Below, in pieces: positions 11,801 through 24,299 of a stretch of DNA of 64,000 bases (its first letter is position 1; every line of letters starts with the position of its first letter). The notes beneath the pieces are model-generated. The model did no database searches, was not told where the DNA came from, and worked only from the letters and a program-made list of their open reading frames with translations. Made by a program: the position numbers and the translations under genes. This DNA comes from Litoditis marina (Eukaryota > Nematoda > Chromadorea > Rhabditida > Rhabditidae): assembly GCA_964036275.1 (NCBI GenBank), contig OZ038433.1:21757985-21821984 (forward strand), read 5' to 3'.

Positions 11801-13543
11801 AATCAACCGGCGTGTTTTTACGTCCAGAGTGTCTTTCCAGATTCGAATGAAGAATTCGAGTCAACGTATCACTTTCCAAAGAGAAATTATAAATACTCCG
11901 ATAAAAATAGTGAGCCGTTTTTTTTTCTCATACACCATAGCTAAGTCTCCTAAAAAGGTCAGCTCCAAGCTGAACTATCTGGACACTACCTGACCCAGGT
12001 TTGGGTCACCCCCACTATGCTTAAACACGGAAAGTTGACAACCATGTGGCCAGACTGTGATCAGGTCCTCAATCAGGTTGAGCTCACCACTTTCATTACT
12101 TTGCTACGGTGCCTGTAGTACCACGTTAGGCTGAAACTGATTAGTTTGTTTCACCCATCGATAGTGGTCAGCAATTCTGGCCGAGCGCACCCTATATTGC
12201 AGGCGACTGATCTGGCAGCTTGCCAGACGTTTCATTGCAAATAAAATTTCGAAAACTGGTTATTTTGGGATTTTTGCACATATTTTGTGCTTAAAAGGTC
12301 ATCACGTAATCGGGGGGTAATTAAAACAACTTTTTATACGATGAACTTGGCCTTTAAAACGGGTCAGAAAATATTATTGGATATCAATGTTTTCAATTTT
12401 GGCGTTCATGTTGAGATGGCCAGCTACTTGTGGGCGCCGTGCCACCTAACGCAGCTGAGTTCGGTAGCCACCTTGTGCTACAACTTTGATTAGGCTGGTC
12501 GCTGTTGGAAACTTTGACAACTTTCCAACACAATTGACTTCGTCCACTAAAATGTACTGTAACTGGCTTCTATCGATGGTTGAAACGAACTATATCCTCG
12601 CCCACGCTTGTTGATTTGAGCCAACGTTTAAACATGTTTACAATGAAGTTGTAGATCTGACTCGAAGATGAAATCTGCTGGTGTACATCCTTCACTTTAT
12701 TTGTAGCACATGCTCGCATGTCAATAGATCAAACAAGAAGTTAAGCCATATGCATGAACATTTTGCTTTAAATTACTTTTTTATCAAGTATGCAGATTGC
12801 AATATGAGTTACGTTTTCCATTCACTAAATCTATTCAATCAATTCTAGTAATTGAGTATGTAACTAACAATATGCATATCACTTCACTTTCAAGACCGCA
12901 CCAGCCGGAAACTTCTTCAACCTAACACTGTAGATAGGCAAGAGTCGAGTTGTCATAATGGATGCGCTCATTGGAAAAGCATATGCCAAGGGTGTCTATA
13001 GGTCTAACGACTGTAACGACGACTAAAAGTACAAGTGCCTGGAGTTGGCAAACTCTGTCGCTCGTTCTTGTTTGCCAAGGTTCTTCGAAAATCACATGGT
13101 CTTTTTTTCTGGGGTTGTCTGGAAACTTAAAGTGATTTTGTGCAGAAATGGGTTCAAAGTAGATTTGCCTCTGAGTCAGAACTTTGGAATCACTATTTAG
13201 TCCTGCAAAACAACAACTGTGATTTAGTTTTCTATTTTGTTGTGTATAAGATGGCACGAGCAATGTTTCACGTATCTCGTTTGTCATCTAGCTTGAGCAA
13301 TGAGCAGGCTCAATCAAGACTGGATGACTTGTGATTTGATAGCAAATTAAAAGTCGACTGCATTTCCATTCTCGAAGAAAATGAAGGAGAAGTTTATTCT
13401 CAGAGACAGATATAGAAAAGTGCGATGTTCTATACCTAATATATCAAAAAAAGTGCGTCTACAATATTCAATATTTCAAGTTTTACCTGGCATGAGTCTG
13501 GAAAACCCGACTGCTCTCAGAACTTTTTTCGCTGTCTGATCTT

Positions 13544-13632
13544 ATTGGTCCCGCCCCCCCCCCCCCCTCTGTTCTATGATGGTTACACAGTCTTTCTCGC
13601 TCAAATGCAAATAATGCTCTACTGTACTTAAG
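13544..13632 (+). promoter_or_regulatory. Shared upstream block of repeat-exon gene A
   Basis: Holds, in order, ATTGGTCCCGCC (13544-13555, an inverted CCAAT box followed at once by a C tract to 13567), ATGCAAATA (13605-13613; its complement TATTTGC fits the forkhead/PHA-4 consensus TRTTKRY), GCTCTACTGTA, and TACTTAAG (13625-13632, TATA-like). The same order occurs upstream of genes B and C. It lies about 460 bp before the ATG. Confidence 0.6.
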
Positions 13633-13786
13633 CGAAGAACGGTAACTTCTATCATCCACTGTCTTTCCCATACTTTCACTTGAGCAAATCATGTTGACTT
13701 CTTGTGTGAACCTGCTTCAAATGCTTGCGCAGTAGAACTTGCTTCTTATAATTTTTTTTCAGTTCCATTTTAACGAAACCTTTGAA

Positions 13787-13975
13787 GAAACCGTTCCGCT
13801 ATAATCTAAATTTCTTGAAAATTCAAAAAGCTCATAAAAGATTCTTAATGTGTTTCAGAAGATAATGAAGGAACTTTCCGATTGAAAGTTGGCAAAATTT
13901 GCATAATATTAAGTCATGAACACGCGAACATGACCTCACAATCACTGTGACGCAACTTGACTTGGCTTCTTTAGT
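13787..13975. repeat. Dispersed repeat, AACCGTTCCGCTATAATCT family (partial)
   Basis: Related to 26326-26625 (same strand) and to 40810-41215 (inverted). The shared end reads AACCGTTCCGCTATAATCT, followed by a TTCTTAATGT motif. The longer copies have short inverted ends (GAAACCGTT) and no open frame, so this is probably a non-autonomous transposon family. Confidence 0.55.
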
Positions 13976-14091
13976 TTTTGAATCGATTTCATTTGTACAG
14001 TCTCTCACTCTTTGTGGTAGGAGACGAGCAATGTTAGCAACTGGTTTGATTGTCTGCATTTTCTCCATTTGAAAATAATGAGTTTTTCAGA

Positions 14092-16585
14092 ATGAATACG
14101 GCCCTATTGATTTGTTTGTTGTTCACCACCAGTCTTGCCAAATCTGTTGACTTTTCCCAACTGGGAAAACTAGCAGAAGCAGATGGAACAAGCAAAGAGA
14201 ACATCCTCAGTTCATTCACAACGGTTGGTTTCAAACTGTCAAACATAGAAAATCCCCTTCAATCTCTGTCTCATAGACTGAAGCTGGTTTAATTGCCATA
14301 TCAAAACCAGATATACCCTTCCTTGTTAACATAGAAAAAATGCGCTTCAATTTCCAAATTTATGGCAACAAAAAGGGTAGAACTCGTCTGTGCTGCGTTC
14401 ATAATGTGTTGCATTGTTTTTGTACTGGGTTCAAACACTGGTGAAAGTGTATAATAACAGAATCCGCTCAATCACATGATCTTTTTTCCGATGCCCGAAA
14501 TCATAAAGAGAAACACCACTCAAATTATACAATCACTGGTTTCGACTGCAGTTGGCAACGTAGGTTCCATTATACTTCTTTGCAAATGTTTTTTTCATGA
14601 ATCTATCTCTCTTGCTCTCCCTCTCCTTCTCTCTCTCTCAACATTTGTGAAAGAGGTACCGTAAACCGTACCCATACTTACAATGAACCCGTAATTCTCT
14701 TTGAATGTTTGCAGGAAAACGACAGTAGCACAGACGACCTGAGTGATACCGTATCTTCTGCGCTTGAAGACGCCATTCAGGATGCCACCGCCGATGACAA
14801 CCAGTTAGATGCGCAGGAGCTGGCTGTGGTTGCCGAAGTGTTGCAGGACAGCGTTGATCAGATTGTGGAAGTGAGTGGTTGATATCTGGGAACCATTCTT
14901 CTTTACGAGGCGTTCCTAAACTGTGTGTTATAGGATCCAATTTGCAAATACTGGCACATGAAGCAACTAGTACATTACTGTCCATTTTTTAGGAGAACGA
15001 GAGTAGCACAGATAATCAGAGTGATACCGTACCCTCTGCTCTGGAAGACGCCATTCAGGATGCCACCGCCGATGACAACCAGTTAGATGCGCAGGAGCTG
15101 GCTGTGGTTGCCGAAGTGTTGCAAGACAGCATTGATCAGATTGTGGAAGTAAGTGACTGTGATCTCTAAAGTATTCTTCTCTGTGGAGGGTTCTGAACTT
15201 TGTGTTATATGATCCAATGTTCAATTACTGACACAGGAATTAACTAGTACATTACTGACCATCTTTTAGGAGAACGAGAGTAGCACAGATAATCTGAGTG
15301 ATTCCGTACCCTCTGCTCTGGAAGACGCCATTCAGGATGCCACCGCCGATGACAACCAGTTAGATGCGCAGGAACTGGCTGTGGTTGCCGAAGTGTTGCA
15401 AGACAGCATTGATCAGATTGTGGAAGTAAGTGACTGTGATCTCTAAAGTATTCTTCTCTGTGGAGGGTTCTGAACTTTGTGTTATAGGATCCAATGTTCA
15501 ATTACTGACACAGGAATTAACTAGTACATTACTGACCATCTTTTAGGAAAACGAGAGTAGCACAGATAATCTGAGTGATTCCGTACCCTCTGCTCTGGAA
15601 GACGCCATTCAGGATGCCACCGCCGATGACAACCAGTTAGATGCGCAGGAACTGGCTGTGGTTGCCGAAGTGTTGCAGGACAGCATTGATCAGATTGTGG
15701 AAGTAAGTAACTGTGATCTCTAAAATGTTCTTGTCTGTGGAGGGTTCCTAAACTTTGTGTTAAAGGATCCAATTTTCAATTACTGACACAGGAATCAACT
15801 AGTACTTCACTGCTCATCTTTACAGGAAACCGAGAGTAGCACAGACAATCTGAGTGATACCGTACCTTCTGCGCTGGAAGACGCCATTCAGGATGCCACC
15901 GCCGATGACAACCAGTTAGATGCGCAGGAACTGGCTGTGGTTGCCGAAGTGTTGCAGGACAGCGTTGATCAGATTGCGGAGGTGAGTGAAATAACTTCAA
16001 ATCCGTATGTTCGTTACCCATTTCATTTGGATAAGCGATAACCCATTCGAACAGCAAAACAAATAAAATTTTTACAGACCAAGCCTGCCGAAGCTCGTAA
16101 AGACGCAACGGCATATCAGTTCATCAATGTTGAAGGTAAGCGTTAGTTCGGTAGAACAAGTTTCCGACATCTTAATGGAAATAATTACGTGAACTTCCAG
16201 ATCCTTCCACGCAATATCTTCTTGTAAATATTTCACTTCCATCGTCAACCGAAGATCTTATGCGCAGATTGAATTACACTGCCTTCAAGGTAAATTTTGT
16301 TTGGTTAATGATCAAATTTGCTACCGAAATCTAGTTTAGCATTTCATCAGTTTTTGGGCCGTTCTCACGGAATTCGGTTGGTCAGTCCTAGATTGGACCA
16401 AATGTGAACACTTTTCAACTTGATTCAAAGTGTGAAATATTGCTATTGGTTCAATTGAAATTGTGATCAATATTTTTCAGATGCCGTTTGACCGAAAATT
16501 GGATTTGGCTCTACAGTTGACATCTCTTTCACAACACTTGATGACCAGTGTTGATGATGCTCTGGATACCTATAAATCACAGTAA
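14092..16585 (+). CDS. Secreted acidic repeat-exon protein, gene A (five repeats)
   Basis: Exons: 14092-14223 (signal exon), 14715-14870, 14993-15148, 15270-15425, 15547-15702 and 15826-15981 (five 156-bp repeat exons), then 16078-16135, 16201-16289 and 16481-16585; about 387 residues. A TTTTTCAG acceptor 2 nt before the ATG suggests trans-splicing. Residues 1-16 are a signal peptide (MNTALLICLLFTTSLA), followed by KSVDFSQLGK. Each 52-residue repeat (ESSTDNLSDT, SALEDAIQDAT, QLDAQELAVVAEVLQDS) has about 15 Asp/Glu and almost no Lys, Arg or His, so the array is strongly acidic and probably helical. The tail carries INVEDPS, YLLVNISLPSSTEDLMRRLNYTAF and MTSVDDALDTY. All repeat exons start and end in phase 0, so their number can change freely. 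A poly(A) signal is at 16840-16845. I do not recognise the family; function unknown, probably extracellular. Confidence 0.85.
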
Positions 16586-16849
16586 AACCGATCTCGTGAT
16601 GAACATAGCGTTACGCTAGCATAAAAACAATGCCTTTCCTTTCGACCTCACATCACTTAAATTCAAATGTTAGCATGTTTTTCATCAATCTCCTAAATCA
16701 CTTGAGAAGGGTATGTTGAGCTGAATCGTCCTCAACCAAAATTGTACGTTCATCGGAAAGTTTCATTTTTACTCGTACAATGTTTTAATTACAGGTATTT
16801 TGATCATGACAGTGTATTTTTTGTTCTGATATTTGTTGTAATAAAATTG

Positions 16850-19800
16850 AAGCATATATGTTAATTGATTGAGTCACAACCCTCATTAGTTTTTTTTAGT
16901 TATAAGCACTCGCTCTAGCTTCTCACCGTTTGCGATTGAACATACAACGATTATACTGAACGATCAAAATTTTCATTCGCGGGTAAAAAAACTCAAAAAA
17001 AATAACATTCATCTTGTTTCCATGAGGAATGAATAACTTACGGAATAAAACTGAGATTTGGCCAATAACACGTATAAAGAATGAACCGGCATATGTCCAC
17101 AGTGACGCAGTTTTGGTTCCTTCATTATTTCGTCAGTTCCAAAATTTCATCCATTGACTCAATCATTTATCATTTATCATTTATCATTTATCATTTAGAC
17201 ATTTTCAATCATTGCATGTACTGTAGTTCCAAAATCATGTACTGTTATGTCTTCAAATGTTTCAAATACTTTACTGGTAGAGAAGTTGACCTTGTGAGTT
17301 TCCGACAGGTTTTTTTTACAATTTATACTATTCAAACTATTAACAAACGGCCCCGTTTCAGAACTGTGGTTTCTTTTTGTCTGTACGTGGAAATCGCACG
17401 TTTTACTGAAAACATAGTATTTGAAATAGCCAGTTTCTTTTTCCAATTTCGACGAGTGAGAGTGTAGGCTGCCTCGATATGAAGGCGAAAATCGAAACAA
17501 AAACGTACATATACATCATCTAACTTATATTGTTGTGGATTGTTATATTTTCTCGGAATCATGCCCAACGTATGTGATTTTTCCTTGTAAATGAGTAATT
17601 CATCTTCAGAAAATGTTTGTTCCAGAATCGCGAAAATAGTCAATTGATTAGAACCTTTTGCAAACATCCAAATACATGCCACAAGACAACCAGTGAACAA
17701 AAAGTTATAAATGATCAAAACAAAACAAATTTCTTACCGTAAAATATACGTGCTTGCTTTTTCTTGGTTTTTTATCAAAGTGGACATTTTTCAGACTGTG
17801 TCTCTTACTCATTTTGTTTGTGTTTGTCAATTACTCGTGTTGTATTTGTGTTGCAAGTGGTAGTCTGCAGCTACAAGTACGAGTGAGAAGAGACAGCAGA
17901 AATGCCGCATGTCGTGTTTGTCAACTCAACGGGGTTCGAGAACAAAAGATCAACTTGCACACTTTTCTGAAACCCCTTCCGATTTTGAGTGGAACGATGG
18001 AACAAAAAAAGTGGAATACTATATTGGCATTCCAACAATACGATGGAATAAAAAAAACCGATCCTTATTTGCATCACATGTATTACGTGTAACTCACGTA
18101 CAAACAGTCGTACCAGGGCACTGTCTGTCTAACAATGAAGTTAGTCTGGCGCTTTTTCTTGTTTGCTAATGTTCTTCGAAAATCATGGGTTTCCTGGCAC
18201 CGTAGCAAAGTCATGCAAGTGGTGAGCTTAACCTTACTAAGGACCTGGTCACATTCTGGCCTCTTAGTTGCCAACTTCCTATGTGTAAGCATAGTGTACG
18301 TGACTCAACGCTGGGTCAGGTGGTGACCAGATAGTTGAGCTCAAAGGTGAACTTTTAATGAGACTTTGCTACCGTGCCAGACTTTTTCGAGTTGCTCTGA
18401 GAGGAACACGTGAGAAGGAAACTTTTATCATGAGGCCAGGATCTCAACTGTTTTGATTTATTAATAATGCACGACCAGTTGTATTAGATGTCTACTTTTT
18501 TCCAACACAAGATAATACGAATATTTAGTAAAATTTGATGATAGTTCTCAACCTAGTTAACGATTCGGCGTTTAAGAACAACAAATTTGCCATACTATGA
18601 TGTTTATTGAAAGTTACTCACAAAAAGACTAACTAAATGTTCGATCATTTCTTGAACCAAACCAATCTAATAGTAAATTCACACAGGTTATGTTTTCATG
18701 AATTGGAAAAACTAGACTGCTTTTTGGACTAGACTGCTGACCCACTACTGTAGTGTAGTGGCACTACAAATGTCTTTAATAAATATTCTCACAGTATCGT
18801 TCATTTATTCTCTTCAGGTCCGAGTCACAATACAAATGAAACTGCTACGAACTTGATAATATCTTGTAACGAAGCATGATGTTCTGAAAAACACATCTAA
18901 GCGTTGCTGAAAAAAGTGAAAGAGGAATGGATAGAAAGGCATGAAAAAGTACAGAATATGTACTCAACGCATTTGTTATTTGACACATTTCACCACACAC
19001 TGTATCACATGGTGTTCTCTCAGGTTCGTCCATCGTGTTCGTGTACGATTTCAACGGAGAAAGGCTCTTCTACAAATTCTATTTGAAGTTCGGGCTTGGC
19101 GGGTTCATGTATTTCTAATTTTGTTGTTGAATTCATCATGCCATCTTGCTCTCGGGCAAAAAGCACAAACATCAGGGAAACAAGCGAAATAGATAGTTAC
19201 ACTGAAATAAGGCAAAGAAAAAGTGAACAGAAACACAAGTGAGGGTGTGAGTGACTAGTTCTAAGACCAATTCTTCGCTCCGGTTTAGTTTTCCTGTTCA
19301 CTAGAAATTTCAATTTAGGAACTGTGCAAAATTTAGCTCAGAAACACACACACTTGTGTGCTTTCTACCAATAGTGTCTACAGATGTTAGCCATCTCACT
19401 TTGCTATTTACTTTTGTTCTATTTCTGTACTGGTTGTCTACACAAGTAGGAGTGTGAAGAGACAGCAAAGAATGCCACTTGTCATGTTTGCCAACGATGT
19501 TTGATGGTCACAAAGATCAGCTGGCGTACACTTTCGAAAGTTCTTTTCTCCTAATTTCAAGACAACGTCACTCAGGTATAAAATTCTTGTTGAGAGGAGA
19601 TTAGACTTGTCTCATGACATCTTTTCCTGTGTTTCTATGTTTCTCATGAAGGAGAACCAACAGAATGTTGTTAATTGGTCTATTCTTAGAGACAAGCGAA
19701 CGTTTAGTTTTTAATCTTGTTCTCTGTTGGTTCAAAACCCATTCACATGTCTGGTAAACACCTTTAAAATAGTTTTTTTGAAGTGAATTCAAAATTAGCC

Positions 19801-21200
19801 ATGTTCGTAAAACTGAGAGCAATCTAGAGCATTTTTGACTGCGCGCCTCTGAAAATCAACAGTCTAATTGTTGTAATTATAGCAAAAACGTGCATTTGAA
19901 TTACAACATATTTTTCAAATCAAGAAGTGATGTTCTGTTTCGCATTGCACTGAATTTGAAAACTGTTCTCGAATGTGTTTCTCAAAAGTTTCCAAAAAGT
20001 GAAAGGTTCGAGGTGGGGTTATCCTTTGTCTATAAATGGTAACTTATCATCTTTATTCACATGTTTTTTGTCGACACGGTCACCGATGTACAACGTTGAA
20101 ACATAAGTTCGAATCAGACCGGCTTGAAGGAGGCTCACAATTAAAGCTCACATTTTCCGCCTGAGAGCTAACATTATCAGTTGACGTTTAGCTCATGAGA
20201 TGTTGACGAGCTTCTCATGGGAAGCTCATCTGAACTTCTCATGAGGTTGGATGGATTGCAACGCCGCCTAGTCTCTTAAACGATGTGCTATGGAAATTGT
20301 GCGACGGTTTGATTCGAATGTGCTAGTTTTCAGGAACTCAGTCGTTGTAGGCGGCTTCTCACCGCTAATACTAGCATTAATCAGTGTTTTTCTTATGTTT
20401 TTTAATCAAACACAAGTTATTCTATTTTTTGTAGAGTTGCGGTGGATTTGTCGACTCGAGAGATATATCCGAGATTCATGAACAGCGCAACATTTATTAT
20501 TTATTTAGAAAACCCGGAATGGGCATTAAAGAGGTCATCTTATAGTCGGAAGTCACGTAGAAAAATGACTAAAACAGTATCACCAAATCCAACATCACGA
20601 AATAGTCGAGAGTAAACACGTGCTGGTATCATGTGATGTGGAGCTCACGTAAAACATTTCAAACTATGACATTGTCTGTTCATTTGTCCAAACATCACGT
20701 ACGAGTACCCGGAGTTGGCGAGATCTGGCGCTCAATTGTTTGCTGATGTTCTTCGAAAGTCAGAAGGGTCCAGGATGTTCAAGTTTCTCTGACTGTGGAG
20801 AAAAGTTCAGAGAAGAAGTTGGAAATAAGAGCTAAATCATGGAGTCTTGTTAAGGAATTTGCATGCCGGTATTTTTCACATTGTATAACTGTTTGGATTA
20901 GTCGTCTTCCTTGAAATGCACAAATAACTTCGAAAGATTTGTTATCAGACGATTTGAACTGCGTTTAAACTCATTTTCAATTTGGTATATAGCAATGAAG
21001 CATTTACCATAACAAAATGTTTGATAGAAATTTTATACCCAACTTTTGAGTTTAAGAAGTTGTCTTATTTTCTAAAGATTTCAGTGACAATTTGATCTCA
21101 ACCAATTATATATCGGAGAATATGATTTGAAAAGTGTTCGTTCAACTACTGTGAAAGTATATCGACCAATATTCACCATTTTAAAACTGTAAAACGCGAC
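16850..21200. other. Intergenic, repeats only
   Basis: Holds an ATTTATC heptamer run (about 17162-17198), dispersed-repeat copies at 17820-17950 and 19414-19535, a longer repeat at 18195-18370 that is inverted at 11960-12125, and a TCATGAG-rich block near 20168-20270. A 128-codon minus-strand frame (17332-17718) begins with a hydrophobic stretch but has no acceptor before its ATG and no conserved partner, so I do not call it a gene. Confidence 0.45.
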
Positions 21201-21239
21201 TGTCCTCAGGTGATGATCACTTTTTTGCTGACTGATCTC

Positions 21240-21311
21240 ATTGGTCCCGCCTCCCTGATGATTACACAATGTTTCACGCCCCAATGCAAACAATGCTCTA
21301 CTGTATTTAAG
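21240..21311 (+). promoter_or_regulatory. Shared upstream block of repeat-exon gene B
   Basis: ATTGGTCCCGCC at 21240-21251, ATGCAAACA at 21284-21292 (complement TGTTTGC fits TRTTKRY, a forkhead/PHA-4 type site), GCTCTACTGTA, and TATTTAAG at 21304-21311. Order and spacing match the blocks upstream of genes A and C while the flanking DNA does not. It sits about 260 bp before the start codon, so a spliced leader or 5' intron probably lies between. Confidence 0.65.
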
Positions 21312-21572
21312 CTGGTGTTGGTAACTTTCATCATTCGTTCTCTTCTGCCAGTTTCAACCATCGGGGTCATATTCTTGCTTGAAACATTTACCATTTAAAA
21401 AAAAGCAGAAGCGTTTTATTGAACGGTAATCTACGTTTCTTATCATTTCTCTACAGCACGTTTGAGCCAAAAACGTTAGTTAGATCTTGGATTGATTTTG
21501 TAGACACGCTCTATCTCATTTGAGTAATTGAAATGAGGTACATATATTTCACTTACGATACCACCTTTCAGA

Positions 21573-24011
21573 ATGCATACTGTCCTTTTCATTTGTTTGA
21601 TGTTCACCAGCGGCTTCACCAAATCAGTTGACTTCTCCCAACTTGGAAAAATAACCGAATCTCACGGAATAACCTCAGAAGTCATTCCGAACTCAGTTAC
21701 GACGGTTGGTTGAGAGCATGTCACAATCTGCAGCTCACAATGTTGAACTAAATTTCTTTCAGTTTCTCAGATCATCATCAATTAGTGTTACAGGGTGTAT
21801 ATATTTATTTTTTTCATTGGAACAAAAAACTTGTAATAAGTATAGGGTAAACATCTGGCAATGCTTCCAATTGTAGTTCAAATGCACATGTGTATAGCAG
21901 AGAAACCATTGCAGAGTTTGAGAACTACAATTCATCTCGTGAATAGGTTATTTTCCAGGACTCTGCAGTCGGAACTGCAGTCAAGAACATTTCTCAAGTA
22001 GGCTTCATGTTTCTTTGTTTGAACAAATAATGGTTTTTTTCGAAATGATCATTTGGAATCGCCTATATAAATTCCTATTTGCATCTACTTTTTCAGGATA
22101 ACGTGAGTAACACAGACAATCTGAGTGATACCGTACCTTCTGCGCTTGAAGACGCCATTCAGGATGCCACCGCCGATGGCAACCAGTTAGATGCGCAGGA
22201 ACTGGCTGTGGTTGCCGAAGTGTTGCAGGACAGCATTGATCAGATTGTGGAAGTGAGTGGTTGATATCTGGGAACCATTCTTCTCCATGAGGCGTTCCTA
22301 AACCTTGTGTAGTAGGATCCAATTTTCAATTACTGGCACATGAAGCAACCAGTACTTCACTACTTATCTTTACAGGGAACCGAGAGTAGCACAGACAATC
22401 TGAGTGATACCGTACCTTCTGCGCTTGAAGACGCCATTCAGGATGCCACCACCGATGACAACCAGTTAGATGCGCAGGAACTGGCTGTGGTTGCCGAAGT
22501 GTTGCAGGACAGCATTGATCAGATTGTGGAAGTGAGTGGTTGATATCTAGGAACCATTCTTCTTTATGAGGCTTTCCTAAACCTTGTGTAATAGGATCCA
22601 ATTTTCAATTACTGGCACATGAAGCAACCAGTACTTCACTACTTATCTTTACAGGGAACCGAGAGTAGCACAGACAATCTGAGTGATACCGTACCTTCTG
22701 CGCTGGAAGACGCCATTCAGGATGCCACCGCCGACGACAACCAGTTAGATGCGCAGGAACTGGCTGTGGTTGCCGAAGTGTTGCAGGACAGCATTGATCA
22801 GATTGTGGAAGTGAGTGGTTGATATCTAGGAACCATTCTTCTTTATGAGGCTTTCCTAAACCTTGTGTAATAGGATCCAATTTTCAATTACTGGCACATG
22901 AAGCAACCAGTACTTCACTACTTATCTTTACAGGGAACCGAGAGTAGCACAGACAATCTGAGTGATACCGTACCTTCTGCGCTGGAAGACGCCATTCAGG
23001 ATGCCACCGCCGACGACAACCAGTTAGATGCGCAGGAACTGGCTGTGGTTGCCGAAGTGTTGCAGGACAGCATTGATCAGATTGTGGAAGTAAGTGACTG
23101 TGATCTCTAAAATGTTCTTGTCTGTGGAGGGTTCCTAAACTTTGTGTTAAAGGATCCAATTTTCAATTACTGACACAGGAATTAACTAGTACATTACTGT
23201 CCATCTTTTAGGAAAACGAGAGTAGCACAGATAATCTGAGTGATACCGTACCCTCTGCTCTGGAAGACGCCATTCAGGATGCCACCACTGATGACAACCA
23301 GTTAGATGCGCAGGAACTGGCAGTGGTTGCCGAAGTGTTGCAGGACAGCATTGATCAGATTGTGGAAGTGGGTCGTTGATTTGCAGAAACATGCTTAAAA
23401 GTGGCCATTCACTTCAACGCTGTTCTCGAATCTTGTCTATACTGAATCAAAATTTTAAAAAAAACAGCATGTCAAATAATCACAAACTATCTCATTACAA
23501 GAAACTGGAATTCATCTCAGAGAGAAAATATGTAATTACAGACCATGCCTGTGGACGCTCAGAAGGATTCAACATCATATCAATATATCAATGTTGAAGG
23601 TATGTTTGTTTTCAAGAAAGATTTATAGCCGTTTGTATCTGTTGTTGGTGTGTAGAACAATGACGAAGTTCTCTCAGATCCTTCCGCGGAGTATCTGCTT
23701 GTGAATATTTCTCTTCCATCATCAACAGAAGATCTTATGCGACGATTGAATTACACTGCCTTCAGGGTAAGTTTCCTTTGCACTTATCGAATGCGCTCCC
23801 AGTATCTCTTAGCTCTTCACTTTTCTCCACCGGTAACAATCTTGCTCAAATGGCCAGATGCGTAAGCAGTACTTTGCAAGTTTACAACAAACCTGATTTA
23901 TAAACAATTTTCCAGATGCCCTTCAATCAAAAACTGGATTTGGCTCTCGAACTGACCTCGCTGTCACGACATTTGATGACTAGTGTTGATGATGCCTTGG
24001 AAACCTACTAG
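21573..24011 (+). CDS. Secreted acidic repeat-exon protein, gene B (five repeats)
   Basis: Exons: 21573-21704, 21959-21997 (13-codon mini-exon DSAVGTAVKNISQ), five 156-bp repeats at 22097-22252, 22376-22531, 22655-22810, 22934-23089 and 23212-23367, then 23542-23599, 23678-23766 and 23916-24011; about 397 residues. A CTTTCAG acceptor lies 2 nt before the ATG. The 44-codon signal exon parallels that of gene A (MHTVLFICLMFTSG, then KSVDFSQLGK), and the tail parallels it too (INVEDPS, YLLVNISLPSSTEDLMRRLN, MTSVDDALETY). The repeat exons are nearly identical to those of gene A at nucleotide level, far more alike than the signal and tail exons are, which points to gene conversion or unequal crossing-over. 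Repeats 2-4 begin GTESSTDN rather than ENESSTDN. Confidence 0.87.
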
Positions 24012-24299
24012 ACAACATCTTCTCACAGAATGATAGTGCTATGCCAGCAGACAAACTATCCCCTATTTTGACCATACTTCACATGATGAATGTTGGCACA
24101 TTCTCCACCATACTAGAAATAGAAAATTCATTGAGAAGGGTATTTGCCTTTTCTATCCTAGTTGTACGTGTGTTCGGAAAGTTTTATTTCTATCCGTACA
24201 ACGCCTTAATTACAGGTATTTTGATTTGACAGCGTGTTGTTTGTTCTAATTGTATGATATTTGTTGTGATAAAAGTGAACAATGAATTTCTTGATGGAA

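Larger units (their letters stand above)
9490..13540. other. Repeat-rich interval without a supported gene
   Basis: Contains copies of the CAGTCTGCAACTACAAGTAG repeat (about 10504-10625 and 11690-11800), a solitary copy of the peptide-gene upstream block (10980-11240), a direct duplication (10775-10930 and 11345-11505) and an inverted repeat partner of 18195-18370 at 11960-12125. Longer frames here, including one of 121 codons on the minus strand near 12.9-13.3 kb, have no matching splice sites or recognisable motif. Confidence 0.5.

Noticed and set aside
14715..15981. Regular 277-279 bp spacing suggested satellite DNA or a CRISPR-like array
   Set aside because: Each unit is an open 156-bp exon with good splice sites and the genome is that of a nematode; there are no short direct repeats with unique spacers.
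14638..16114. Minus-strand frames of 83-115 codons repeating LPQSDQCCPATLRQPQP
   Set aside because: They are shadows of the plus-strand repeat exons, run across their introns, and repeat only because the exons do; the same holds at 22.0-23.4 kb and 41.9-42.1 kb.
17332..17718. 128-codon minus-strand frame starting with a hydrophobic stretch
   Set aside because: No acceptor or promoter sign before the ATG, low-complexity flank (ATTTATC run), and no paralogue found in the window.
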